64,000 nucleotides of DNA. Origin: Tautonia marina. Lineage in GTDB: Bacteria > Planctomycetota > Planctomycetia > Isosphaerales > Isosphaeraceae. The DNA lies in the NCBI RefSeq assembly GCF_009177065.1, contig NZ_WEZF01000020.1, positions 62,001-126,000 of the forward strand. The letters are read 5' to 3'. This document shows, piece by piece, positions 17,253-26,651 of the stretch. Positions within the stretch are counted from its first letter, which is position 1. Each line of letters starts with the position of its first letter. The notes below the pieces were generated by a model. The model searched no databases and was not told where the DNA came from. It saw only the letters and a list, made by a program, of their open reading frames with translations. The position numbers and the translations under genes are program-made.

Positions 17253-18080
17253 ATGATCCGATTGTCGTGGAAGATCGGCCAGGTTGCTGGAATTGATCTG
17301 TATCTGCATGCCACGTTCCTGCTGATGATGGCCGTTCTGGTCCTCTTCAGTCAGGAAGTGGGAGCAGTGCTGGTCGTCTCAGCCCTGTTCGGATGCGTCG
17401 TCCTGCATGAGTTGGGTCATGCGTTGATGGCCCGCCGGTACGGGATTCCGACCGAGGACATCACGCTCTATCCGATCGGTGGGGTCGCCCGCTTGCATCG
17501 CATGCCTCGCGCCCCGGGAGCCGAGTTGCTGATCGCCCTGGCCGGTCCGGCCGTCAATGTGGTTCTGGCCTTGATGCTCCTGGCGATGGGGGGGCTGCTC
17601 GGCGTCCTCACGCCTGAGCTTGCCGCCGGGTCGATCGGGTCGTTACTCGCGGATCTATTGATGGTCAATGTGATCCTGGCCGGGTTCAACCTGATCCCGA
17701 TCTTCCCGATGGACGGCGGCCGGGTGCTTCGCGCCCTGTTGAGCAGCCAGATTGGTCGACTGCGAGCCACCGAGATTGCCGCGGCCATCGGCCAGGCTCT
17801 GGCCATCTTCGCCGGCATCGCCTGCCTGGTGGCAATGATCCTGACCGGCTCGCCGATCCTGCTCATGCAGCTGGTGCTGGCCGCCTTTATTTACCTCGCC
17901 GCTCGATCCGAACTGAGTCAGGTTCGGGCCGAGGAGCAACGCCTGCGCGCCTCCGATGCTCCGGCCGGCTACTCCTGGATCTACCGGGGCAAAGGGGTCT
18001 GGCAACTCGCGCCGGTGATCGTGATCGATGATCCCGATCCGATCGGGTTCCGAAATCCCCGCCCCTGGGTCCGCTCGTAA
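17253..18080 (+). CDS. site-2 protease family (M50) membrane metalloprotease
   Basis: This 275-aa polytopic membrane protein likely cleaves transmembrane substrates. The zinc motif HELGH lies at about residues 53-57 within a transmembrane helix (FGCVVLHELGHALMARRYG). The third ligand motif is FNLIPIFPMDGGRVLRALL in a later helix. About six hydrophobic segments are present. No CBS or PDZ domain is attached, as in the minimal archaeal-type SpoIVFB-like proteases. The ATG at 17253 is chosen because homology (MIRLSWKIGQVAGIDLYLH) begins there. An upstream ATG at 17208 would add 15 unconserved residues. A possible client is an anti-sigma factor, but none is encoded here. Confidence 0.9.
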   Translation: MIRLSWKIGQVAGIDLYLHATFLLMMAVLVLFSQEVGAVLVVSALFGCVVLHELGHALMARRYGIPTEDITLYPIGGVARLHRMPRAPGAELLIALAGPAVNVVLALMLLAMGGLLGVLTPELAAGSIGSLLADLLMVNVILAGFNLIPIFPMDGGRVLRALLSSQIGRLRATEIAAAIGQALAIFAGIACLVAMILTGSPILLMQLVLAAFIYLAARSELSQVRAEEQRLRASDAPAGYSWIYRGKGVWQLAPVIVIDDPDPIGFRNPRPWVRS

Positions 18081-18146
18081 GGTCCGGGCTTGAAGCAAAC
18101 CTCTCAGGACGCCGAAGCAATCGGAACCGGAAGGCTGGGTCCCGTC

Positions 18147-18398
18147 ATGAGCCCTGAGTCGAACCCTGAACGCCCCATTCCGATTGTCGAACTTGGCGTG
18201 GCCGAGGCCTATGACCTGCTCTCCCATCGCTTCGGGGTTCGGGATCTCCCCCCTCTGGAGGCGATCGAGAACGAGGACTGGGGCAGAGACTCCTTGCTCT
18301 CCCGGTTCCTCGACCTCTCGCCCGCCGACCTTGCCGCCGCCGGCCTGACCTGGGACGAGGAGCCGTTCGACCGCGCCCCTCTGGACCGGCCGGACTGA
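18147..18398 (+). CDS. small acidic hypothetical protein
   Basis: This 83-aa soluble protein is acidic and contains VELGVAEAYDLLSHRFGVRD, a helix-rich central part, and ends EEPFDRAPLDRPD. I do not recognise it. The open frame extends to a TTG at 18090, 10 bp after the protease stop. The ATG at 18147 is the first proper start codon. It is on the same strand and close behind the protease gene, so co-transcription is plausible. No structural motif or metal-binding pattern was seen. Confidence 0.55.
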   Translation: MSPESNPERPIPIVELGVAEAYDLLSHRFGVRDLPPLEAIENEDWGRDSLLSRFLDLSPADLAAAGLTWDEEPFDRAPLDRPD

Positions 18399-18423
18399 TC
18401 TGCGCATCGACGACGGGGTCCGA

Positions 18424-19362
18424 TTACCCGGCTCCGGGGCGAGCCTCCTCCTGCCACGCGTAATCCGCCTGGCGACGGAACCCATCAACGCGGATGGTGC
18501 CGTCGTCGAGGAGTTCAACCACCGCGTAGCCGTTCTGATCCAGCCCAGACCCTTCGACCATCGCCACCAAGGTGCAGTAGGGAATCCCGCCGATCTCCCG
18601 CAAGTCGTTCTGGTGGCTGTGCCCCTGGAAGACCGCCCGGACCTTTCCGGAGGCTTCGAGGATTTCCCGAACCTGTTCCGCGTTCCGAACGCCATGCGGG
18701 CCGGGATCATCAAGCCGCTGATGGGCGAAGATGATGGTCGGCAACTCGGTGGCGGCGAGGTCGTCGCGGAGCCAGTCCCGCTCAGACTCGGGCACGTTCG
18801 CATCCGTCCAGACCGAATTCTTCCGGCCGTACGGTTCGCCATCGCTCCGGAAGCAGGAGTCGAGCCAGACAAAGTGGAACCCACCCGCGTCGAACGAGCC
18901 GAACGACCGCTCCTGACCGACCCGGCCGAGGAACTCCTCCTTGGTCAACGTATCGACACAGTGATTACCCAGCACATAAACCCGTCGCTCGGCAATCTTT
19001 GAGAAAGACTGATCGATGCGGTCGAGATAGCCCAGCTCAACCTCGACCGATTCGGCGGCGTCGATCAGGTCACCCAGCTCGACGAGGAAATCGAGCTTCG
19101 TCTGCTGGAATCGCTCGGCGGCCTCGGCCAGTTTCGACAGGGTTTCGCGGTAGTGCCGCGAGCCGGCCGGAGGCTTGTCGGCGTAGTGCAGGTCGGTGAT
19201 CAGGCCGAAGCGGAGCACGGAGCGCTCATCACGCGATCGGCCCCGCAAGGCAGAGGCGGCAATGGTCGTCTGTCCGGTCATGCTCGCCGATCCCAGCAGC
19301 AAGACCCCTTCGGCGAGAAAGGCCCGACGCCCGATCGGTTCCGGCAATGGGTGATGGCTCAT
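18424..19362 (-). CDS. Tat-exported metallophosphoesterase (calcineurin-like)
   Basis: This 312-aa protein is a secreted calcineurin-type phosphoesterase. The N-terminus GRRAFLAEGVLLLGSASM is a twin-arginine type signal. The metal-binding series is complete: DLH in LITDLHYAD (about residue 57), GDLID (about 97), GNHC (about 132) and GHSH (about 248). The substrate is undetermined and may be a nucleotide or phospholipid head group. Its start lies 12 bp downstream of the stop of the propeller-like gene, so the two are likely one operon. Confidence 0.88.
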   Translation of the reverse strand: MSHHPLPEPIGRRAFLAEGVLLLGSASMTGQTTIAASALRGRSRDERSVLRFGLITDLHYADKPPAGSRHYRETLSKLAEAAERFQQTKLDFLVELGDLIDAAESVEVELGYLDRIDQSFSKIAERRVYVLGNHCVDTLTKEEFLGRVGQERSFGSFDAGGFHFVWLDSCFRSDGEPYGRKNSVWTDANVPESERDWLRDDLAATELPTIIFAHQRLDDPGPHGVRNAEQVREILEASGKVRAVFQGHSHQNDLREIGGIPYCTLVAMVEGSGLDQNGYAVVELLDDGTIRVDGFRRQADYAWQEEARPGAG

Positions 19363-19374
19363 GGGAGAGATGCC

Positions 19375-20202
19375 TCAGCGATCGGAGGTGTCGATGCGTC
19401 GGAAACCCGTCGTCTCGTCGGTCTTGGTCACATGAACGAACCCGAGATGGTTGCCCTCCTCGTCCCGAGGCCCTGAGGCCACCAGCACCCGACCGTCGCC
19501 GATGCCGACGATTCCGAGTGCCGCGTCGAGGTTCCAGCGGCCGACGATCCGGAAGTTCCGATCGGTCTTCAGCAATTCCGGCGGTGATCCATAGCAGCCG
19601 AACCACCAGTGGCCGTCGGCAAATGCGGCCGTCTGGATGCCGAGCCTCGTGTAACCGGACGGCAACACAATCCGCCGTCGAAAGGCGAGCGACTCGTCAT
19701 ATTCGTAGAGGTAGTTCTCCTCGATCCCTTCCGGCAAACCCCCGACGATGAGGAACGTCCCGTTCTGATACGCGATTCCCCCTGCCCCGTGGACCAGTTC
19801 GGGAATCTCGATGCGGCCGAGTTCATCGAGGGTTTCGGCGTCGTACACGTAGATCCACGACTGCGCCTGGCCGGCAGGCTGGTTGAACGCCCCGAGGTTC
19901 ACGGCCACGTAAATCTTGCCGTCGTGGTAGCAAAGGTCGCCGTGATGATCGGCCACCGGCATGCGACGGATCACCTTGCCGCTGAGATCGGTTTTGACCA
20001 GATCTACCGTGAAGGACCAGTACAGGGCGTCTCGGTCATTCGTGCAAACTCCCTGCAGGTGCTTGGGATAGGTTCCTTCGCACGCAATCGTCGCAGGGAG
20101 ATCGGCGAACACGTCGGGTTGCTGCGCATCGGCTCTCACGGGAATCAGAAGCCAGGCGCAAACCACACCGAGGAGAACGGAGCCAAGGGTACGGTCGATC
20201 AC
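19375..20202 (-). CDS. secreted beta-propeller-like hypothetical protein
   Basis: This 275-aa protein begins with a signal peptide (LGSVLLGVVCAWLLIPVRADA). The body shows repeated beta-sheet blades such as GKIYVAVNLGAFNQPAG, SWIYVYDAETLDELGRIEI and GTFLIVGGLPEG, consistent with a six- or seven-bladed propeller resembling quinoprotein or WD40-like folds. No active-site signature is visible. It is upstream of the phosphoesterase gene with 12 bp between them, so they are probably co-expressed and may act on a common extracellular substrate. Function is not assigned. Confidence 0.78.
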   Translation of the reverse strand: MIDRTLGSVLLGVVCAWLLIPVRADAQQPDVFADLPATIACEGTYPKHLQGVCTNDRDALYWSFTVDLVKTDLSGKVIRRMPVADHHGDLCYHDGKIYVAVNLGAFNQPAGQAQSWIYVYDAETLDELGRIEIPELVHGAGGIAYQNGTFLIVGGLPEGIEENYLYEYDESLAFRRRIVLPSGYTRLGIQTAAFADGHWWFGCYGSPPELLKTDRNFRIVGRWNLDAALGIVGIGDGRVLVASGPRDEEGNHLGFVHVTKTDETTGFRRIDTSDR

Positions 20203-20316
20203 GGGAACACCCTGGGTTCATCGAATCGAAGTCACTCGAAGCGAAGCGATCGGGACGCCAACGACGCTTCCCCGATCGCCCGATTCTGCCCCGATCGGCC
20301 CCAGGAGTCTACCCCG

Positions 20317-21759
20317 TCAGCTTGCCACTCGGCGGTTCTCGGCGGCCCGAGAGGCAGCGAGGATCGACGTGGTACTCAGGCCCGGAACCAGCGGAATGGT
20401 GACGACTCGCCCGCCTTTCGCCCGGACAATCTCGGCTCCCACGATCCCATCGACCGTGTAATCCCCCCCCTTGACCAGCACATCGGGCTCGATCGCCTGA
20501 ATGAGCCGCTCGGGGGTCGGATCGTCGAAGACCACCACACCATCGACACAGGCCAGGCCCGCCAGCAGGGCAGCCCGGTGATTCTCGTGGACCACCGGTC
20601 GTTCTGGCCCCTTCAGGCCGCGCACCGAGGCATCAGAATTCAAGCCGATGATCAGGGCGTCTCCCAGGCGCCGGGCCTGCTCCAGGCAGGTCAGGTGTCC
20701 TGCGTGGAGAATGTCGAAACAGCCGTTGGTGAAAACGATCGAGCGACCCGCCCGCCGCTGGCTGGCAGCCCACCGCGCGGCAGCCTCGATCGACCGGACC
20801 TTCGGCGAGCAGCCGCGCAAGGCCCAGTCCAGCTCAGCCCCCTGAACGACGTAGCAGCCCGGATGCCCCACGGCGATCCCCGCCGCCACGCTCGCGGCCC
20901 GACAGGCCTGATCGACCGGAAGGCCCCCACCCAGGCAGGCGGCCAGCACGGCCGCGACGGTATCGCCCGCTCCGGTCACGTCGGCCACCTGTCGGACCTC
21001 GGCCGGAAAGTGATGCAAGGCGCTGCCGGTGGCCAGCGTCATGCCGTCGGCCCCCCTCGTGATCAGCATGGCGTCGAGGCCAAGGGTGTCTCGAAGCTCA
21101 GCACAGGCCTCGCCCACCGATTCGTCATCCTCGAGCGATCGGCCCACCGCGCGTCGGGCTTCGAGCAGGTTGGGGGTGAGCAGAGTCGCTCCGGAGTAAA
21201 TCCGAAAATCAAGCTGTTTCGGATCGACGATGCAAGGAATTGCCCGCTCTCGGCAGGCCTCAATCGTCGCCCGGACGAGTTCCGGGGTGAGCGTCCCCTT
21301 GTCGTAGTCGGAGAGAACCACCACGTCCTGATCGGCCAGCAAATCCGGCAATCGCTGGCGGAGGTCGTCTCCGGCGGCGCGGAAGTCGTTCCGCCCGCCG
21401 TCCTGATCGAGCCGAAGCAACTGATGGTGGCCATGCGAGACAACCCGAGTCTTGCAGATCGTCCGGCTACCGGGTCGTTCGACCAGGGCGCAATCGGCCA
21501 CGCCGGCGTCGAACAACGCGCGACGAAGGCGATCGACCTCGGGGTCTTCCCCGGCGGCCCCGGCCAGGGTCGTCCGGCACCCGAGCCCCGCCAGCGAGGC
21601 GGCGACGTTCCCCGCCCCTCCCGGTCGATACCATTCGTGAGTCAATCGCACGACGGGAACGGGCGCTTCGGGAGAGATGCGGTTGACATCTCCCTCCAGA
21701 TAGCGGTCCAGCATCACATCGCCGAGAACCAGGGCCCGCACGCTCGACCAGTCGATCAC
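20317..21759 (-). CDS. hldE: bifunctional heptose-7-phosphate kinase / heptose-1-phosphate adenylyltransferase
   Basis: This 480-aa cytoplasmic enzyme makes ADP-D-glycero-beta-D-manno-heptose for lipopolysaccharide inner core. The N-terminal PfkB/ribokinase domain (about 1-310) has PGGAGNVAASLAGLG and the nucleotide motif VADVTGAGDTVAA. The C-terminal adenylyltransferase (about 340-480) has TNGCFDILHAGHL with the HxGH motif and GLNSDASVRGLKGPERPV. The length is normal for HldE. GTG 21759 lies 8 bases after AAGGAG. A GTG at 21768 overlaps that RBS and is less likely. It is downstream of hldD with a 130-bp gap. Confidence 0.93.
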   Translation of the reverse strand: MIDWSSVRALVLGDVMLDRYLEGDVNRISPEAPVPVVRLTHEWYRPGGAGNVAASLAGLGCRTTLAGAAGEDPEVDRLRRALFDAGVADCALVERPGSRTICKTRVVSHGHHQLLRLDQDGGRNDFRAAGDDLRQRLPDLLADQDVVVLSDYDKGTLTPELVRATIEACRERAIPCIVDPKQLDFRIYSGATLLTPNLLEARRAVGRSLEDDESVGEACAELRDTLGLDAMLITRGADGMTLATGSALHHFPAEVRQVADVTGAGDTVAAVLAACLGGGLPVDQACRAASVAAGIAVGHPGCYVVQGAELDWALRGCSPKVRSIEAAARWAASQRRAGRSIVFTNGCFDILHAGHLTCLEQARRLGDALIIGLNSDASVRGLKGPERPVVHENHRAALLAGLACVDGVVVFDDPTPERLIQAIEPDVLVKGGDYTVDGIVGAEIVRAKGGRVVTIPLVPGLSTTSILAASRAAENRRVAS

Positions 21760-21889
21760 GGGCAACACTCCTTTGTGTGGTTCCGGAAGCCCTTATCGGC
21801 GGGCTCACCTCGGGAGGCATCCTGCCTCACCGGCCTTTGTGCAACGGGTCGTCGGCGCGTTCGCCTCAGATCGCGAGGCGAGGACGCAC

Positions 21890-22834
21890 TCAGGAGTCGG
21901 AAACGGCCATGAGCTGCCGAATCCCCTCCTCCAGGGTCGTGAAGGCCGCATCATACCCGGCGGCCCGCAACTGCGTCAGATCAGCCTGGGTGAACGACTG
22001 ATACTTGCCCCGAAGCGACTCGGGGAACGGGATGTACTCGATGCTCCCCCGGCCCAGTTCGTCGATCACGATCTGGGCGATGTCGTTGAAGCTCCGGCTG
22101 GCTCCGGTGCCGACGTTGAAGACGCCGACACGTTGCGGCCCCTCGGCGAAGAACAGGTTGATCCGGGCCACATCGCCAACGAACACGAAATCGCGGCGCT
22201 GCTCGCCGGCCTCGTAGCCGTCGGTCCCCTCGAACAGCCGGGCGACCCCATCCTTGGCCAGCTGCCGGTGAAGTTGAGAGACCATGGAGGCCATCCGCCC
22301 CTTGAACCCTTCGCGGGGTCCGTAGACGTTGAAGTACCGCAGGCCGACGACGGTCGAGGTCAACCGCGATCGGTTGGCGGCCACGTAGCGGTCGAACAGG
22401 AGCTTCGAGTAGGCGTAGACGTTCAGCGGACTCTCGCACTCGGGCGACTCTCGGCAGATGGTGTTGTTGCCGTAAACCGAGGCGCTCGAAGCATACACCA
22501 GGGCCGCGTTCCGATCGGTCGCCCAGTGGAGCAACTCCTTCGAGAAGGTGAAGTTGTTGTCCATCATGTAGCGGCCGTCGGACTCGGTCGTATCGGCGCA
22601 GGCTCCTTGATGGAGGATCGCATGGACCTGACCGCCGAAGGGAGCGTTCTTGCGGATCTGCTCGCGGAACTCGGCGATGTCCATGTAATCGGCGATCGCC
22701 AGGTCGCGCAGGTTCCGGAACTTGTCGCCGTGCTGAAGGGTGTCGACGGCCAGGATGTCCGAAACGCCTCGCTGGTTCAGGGCGTGGACAACATTACTGC
22801 CGATAAACCCCGCAGCTCCCGTGACGATGTACAT
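21890..22834 (-). CDS. hldD: ADP-L-glycero-D-manno-heptose-6-epimerase
   Basis: This 314-aa short-chain dehydrogenase-type epimerase converts ADP-D-glycero- to ADP-L-glycero-D-manno-heptose. The Rossmann motif is TGAAGFIGSN near the start. The HldD-characteristic QGACADTTESDG follows, then SSASVYG and the YxxxK pair in VYAYSK. ARLFEGTDGYEAGEQRRDFV is also typical of HldD. The length matches E. coli HldD (310 aa). The ATG at 22834 gives the standard MYIVTG start. An in-frame GTG at 22849 is possible. With hldE just downstream it forms the heptose nucleotide pathway, a good sign of a Gram-negative outer membrane. Confidence 0.93.
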   Translation of the reverse strand: MYIVTGAAGFIGSNVVHALNQRGVSDILAVDTLQHGDKFRNLRDLAIADYMDIAEFREQIRKNAPFGGQVHAILHQGACADTTESDGRYMMDNNFTFSKELLHWATDRNAALVYASSASVYGNNTICRESPECESPLNVYAYSKLLFDRYVAANRSRLTSTVVGLRYFNVYGPREGFKGRMASMVSQLHRQLAKDGVARLFEGTDGYEAGEQRRDFVFVGDVARINLFFAEGPQRVGVFNVGTGASRSFNDIAQIVIDELGRGSIEYIPFPESLRGKYQSFTQADLTQLRAAGYDAAFTTLEEGIRQLMAVSDS

Positions 22835-23260
22835 GGCAACTTCACTCACCGGAATCCTGGGGCCTTGACGGCCGGAGACGAGGCAGACGCCATTGCGTGC
22901 CTCGACGTGCTCGTCGTTCTTCGGGGCCTCGCAAATCCATCCCCTCCTTCGAGCGCCGGAACCCTAGCAGATTCCTCCAGAAACTGTCAACGCCGCCTGC
23001 CTGCCCCCCATCCGGAGCACCAAACTTCCCATTTTGTGTGACTGAGATCCGCAAACTCCACGATAGTTAAAGAATGTCGGACCTTGGCACCGGATCGGGA
23101 GCGACCGGTCGGTTCGTTCGCTGACAACGTCGTCGGCACCCAGACCACGAACCACACCCCAGGCATGAGCCATCGCGTTGCCAACCGGCAACCACGCACC
23201 CCCTTGCCTCCGAGACGGACGGTTTGCGTCCCTTTCCGAGAGGCCTCTGGAGAGACACCT
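22835..23260. other. 426-bp divergent intergenic region
   Basis: This lies between the divergent hldD and LamG-protein starts. No gene is supported. The 23030-23075 part is AT-rich and may hold a promoter for one of the two, but no -35/-10 pair can be assigned confidently. Confidence 0.5.
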
Positions 23261-24739
<1,479 letters not shown>

Positions 24740-24766
24740 GCGGCGGGCCACTCCCCGTCGGTCGCG

Positions 24767-24798
24767 GGGCCGGTGACACGAAGCGCGGTCACCGGCCC
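24767..24798. terminator. bidirectional terminator overlapping the proC 3' end
   Basis: An 11-bp perfect stem (24767-24777 with 24788-24798) with a 10-base loop lies between the converging LamG and proC genes. The right arm covers the proC stop codon. Confidence 0.7.
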
Positions 24799-25616
24799 TC
24801 GGCCAGTTCGGCCGATCGCAAGGCGGCGGCCTGCACGGCGTCCATCAAGGCGGCGCGCAGGCCGCCACGTTCCAGCGCATGGATTCCGGCAATGGTCGTG
24901 CCGCCGGGACTGGTGACCTGATCTTTCAACGCCCCCGGATGCGCTCCGGTTTCCAGGACCATCCGGGCGGCTCCCAGCACCGTTTGCGCCGCCATTGCGG
25001 TGGCAAGGTCACGAGGAAGTCCGACCCGCACACCGCCATCGGAAAGAGCCTCAATCATCGCGTACACAAACGCCGGACCACTGCCGCAAAGCCCGGTCGC
25101 GGCGTCCATCAATCCTTCGGGAACGCGTCGAGCAATGCCGACCGATTCCAGAAGCCGAAGGACCAGGGATTCATCGTCAGCAGAAACGCCTGGCCCCAAA
25201 CAGTAGGCCGCCGCTCCTTCGCCAACGAGGGCCGGCGTGTTCGGCATCACACGGACCACGCGGGCCTCAGGACCGAGCCTCGCCGAGAGAGTCGCTACCG
25301 AAATGCCCGCGGCCACCGAGATCACCAGCTTCCCTCGTCCTCCGCCGGCCAGTTCGTCCAGGGCGGCGGTCATCGCCTGCGGCTTGACGGCCAGCACCAG
25401 CACGTCGCTCCGATCGGCCACCTCGGCATTCGAACCGCACGCCAGAACCCCTTCGGCCGCCATCGCCTCGCGGGCCTCGGCCATCGGATCGCTGACGGCA
25501 ATGGCCGACGGCGTCACCACTCCGGCCCGGATCATCCCCCGGATCAAGGCCGAGGCCATCTTCCCCGCCCCGAGAAATCCCCATCGCGTGTCGGCAGCGG
25601 CAGACGATCCGGTCAT
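24789..25616 (-). CDS. proC: pyrroline-5-carboxylate reductase
   Basis: This 275-aa enzyme reduces 1-pyrroline-5-carboxylate to L-proline with NAD(P)H, the last step of proline synthesis. The NAD-binding motif GFLGAGKMASALI opens the protein. LAVKPQAM and RVMPNTPALVGEGAAAY follow, and the C-terminal signature GALKDQVTSPGGTTIAGIHALE is intact. Length is normal. The start ATG at 25616 gives MTGSSAAADTRWGFLG. A frame-open start at 25673 adds 19 unconserved residues. It has no other proline genes beside it. Confidence 0.94.
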   Translation of the reverse strand: MTGSSAAADTRWGFLGAGKMASALIRGMIRAGVVTPSAIAVSDPMAEAREAMAAEGVLACGSNAEVADRSDVLVLAVKPQAMTAALDELAGGGRGKLVISVAAGISVATLSARLGPEARVVRVMPNTPALVGEGAAAYCLGPGVSADDESLVLRLLESVGIARRVPEGLMDAATGLCGSGPAFVYAMIEALSDGGVRVGLPRDLATAMAAQTVLGAARMVLETGAHPGALKDQVTSPGGTTIAGIHALERGGLRAALMDAVQAAALRSAELAEGR

Positions 25617-25827
25617 GATGGGTCGGTCCCTTTCGATAGCGATCGACAAGCGAGACGAGCGCGAGACGGACAATTCCGAGCAACGATCGGACGAATCATG
25701 CCCGATCGCCCATGAGGGTGCCTATCCTACCATCAAGGCCACCGAAGCCGAGAGGGTTCGGCGGCCCGATCCAACCGCAAGTCCCTCTCCCTTTCCCGTT
25801 CTCACTGTTTGGAGCCTGGGCATCACT

Positions 25828-26217
25828 ATGAGTCACGCCAACGCCACCACTCCGCCGGTCGAACCGAGTCGCAAGAGGATCACCGGCTGGCTCCTTCTCA
25901 TCGGCTTCGCGCCGCTGGGGCTCTGGCTCCTCTGGGAGATTCAGCGAACCGTGGGCCTCGATTCTCCTCGGCTCTGGGAGCTGCTCCGCGAAGATCGCGT
26001 CTTCGCCTTTGCCATGCTCGATTTTTTTGGAACCGCGGCCTGGGCGGCGGTCGTTTTGCTGGAACGAGCCGATCCGAGAAGCTGGCGTACCTGGTTATCA
26101 CTCTTGATCTTCTGCGTTGTGCCGACGCTGGGAATCATCCTGTTTTTGCTCATCGGCCGCACCCGACCAATGGGCGTCTTCCAGCAACCGCCCGAACGAT
26201 CCAACCTGCAATCTTGA
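25828..26217 (+). CDS. small membrane protein (PLDc_N-like)
   Basis: This 129-aa protein has three hydrophobic segments: about residues 20-35 (GWLLLIGFAPLGLWLLW), 58-75 and 88-105. The last segment and the following basic residues (PTLGIILFLLIGRTRP) resemble the PLDc_N membrane hairpin found before cardiolipin synthase-type phospholipase D domains, but the catalytic part is absent. It is divergent from proC. The RBS (GGAG, 13 bases) is weak. Function unknown. Confidence 0.68.
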   Translation: MSHANATTPPVEPSRKRITGWLLLIGFAPLGLWLLWEIQRTVGLDSPRLWELLREDRVFAFAMLDFFGTAAWAAVVLLERADPRSWRTWLSLLIFCVVPTLGIILFLLIGRTRPMGVFQQPPERSNLQS

Positions 26218-26651
26218 GGAATTGCCGACCGAATCGGAGACCGCGTGTTAAGCTCCGAATAAGGACCCACAAGAGCCTCCGACACGCTCCCGGAAATCCT
26301 CGGCTCCGCAATCGTTCGGCGCCAGGATTCGGCGCGGGCCGACCATCGTGATCGGTGCTTGATCGCTTGCCGTTCTGGCAAGTGTTCGCGATCGTCGTCC
26401 GTGCCTGGAATTGGATTGGAAGTCTTCATTCCGGTTCAGGGAACTTCAATTCCGGGAAAAATCGGCCTGGCCCGCTGGAGTTGAACGACCCAAATCCGTT
26501 TCCCGCGTCCGTTCGGAATGGACGCGAACAGGCGTTTCGCAGTCTCAACAACACGATTGGGATCGAGCCAGGGAGGCATACGGACTATCTGTCGCAACCA
26601 GGGATGAATCGATCGGGCGACGTAACCTTTTGAGATGCGGCATTCTCAGCC
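26218..26651. other. 434-bp intergenic region before the giant surface-protein gene
   Basis: No gene is supported. One 92-codon frame at 26355-26633 has no RBS or recognisable content. The region presumably contains the promoter of the 1512-aa protein. Confidence 0.5.

Noticed and set aside
19609-21912. 767-codon plus-strand open frame
   Set aside because: It is antisense to the propeller-like protein and hldE, which carry intact catalytic motifs.
26355-26633. 92-codon frame ahead of the giant surface protein
   Set aside because: No RBS and no protein-like pattern; it is probably leader DNA.
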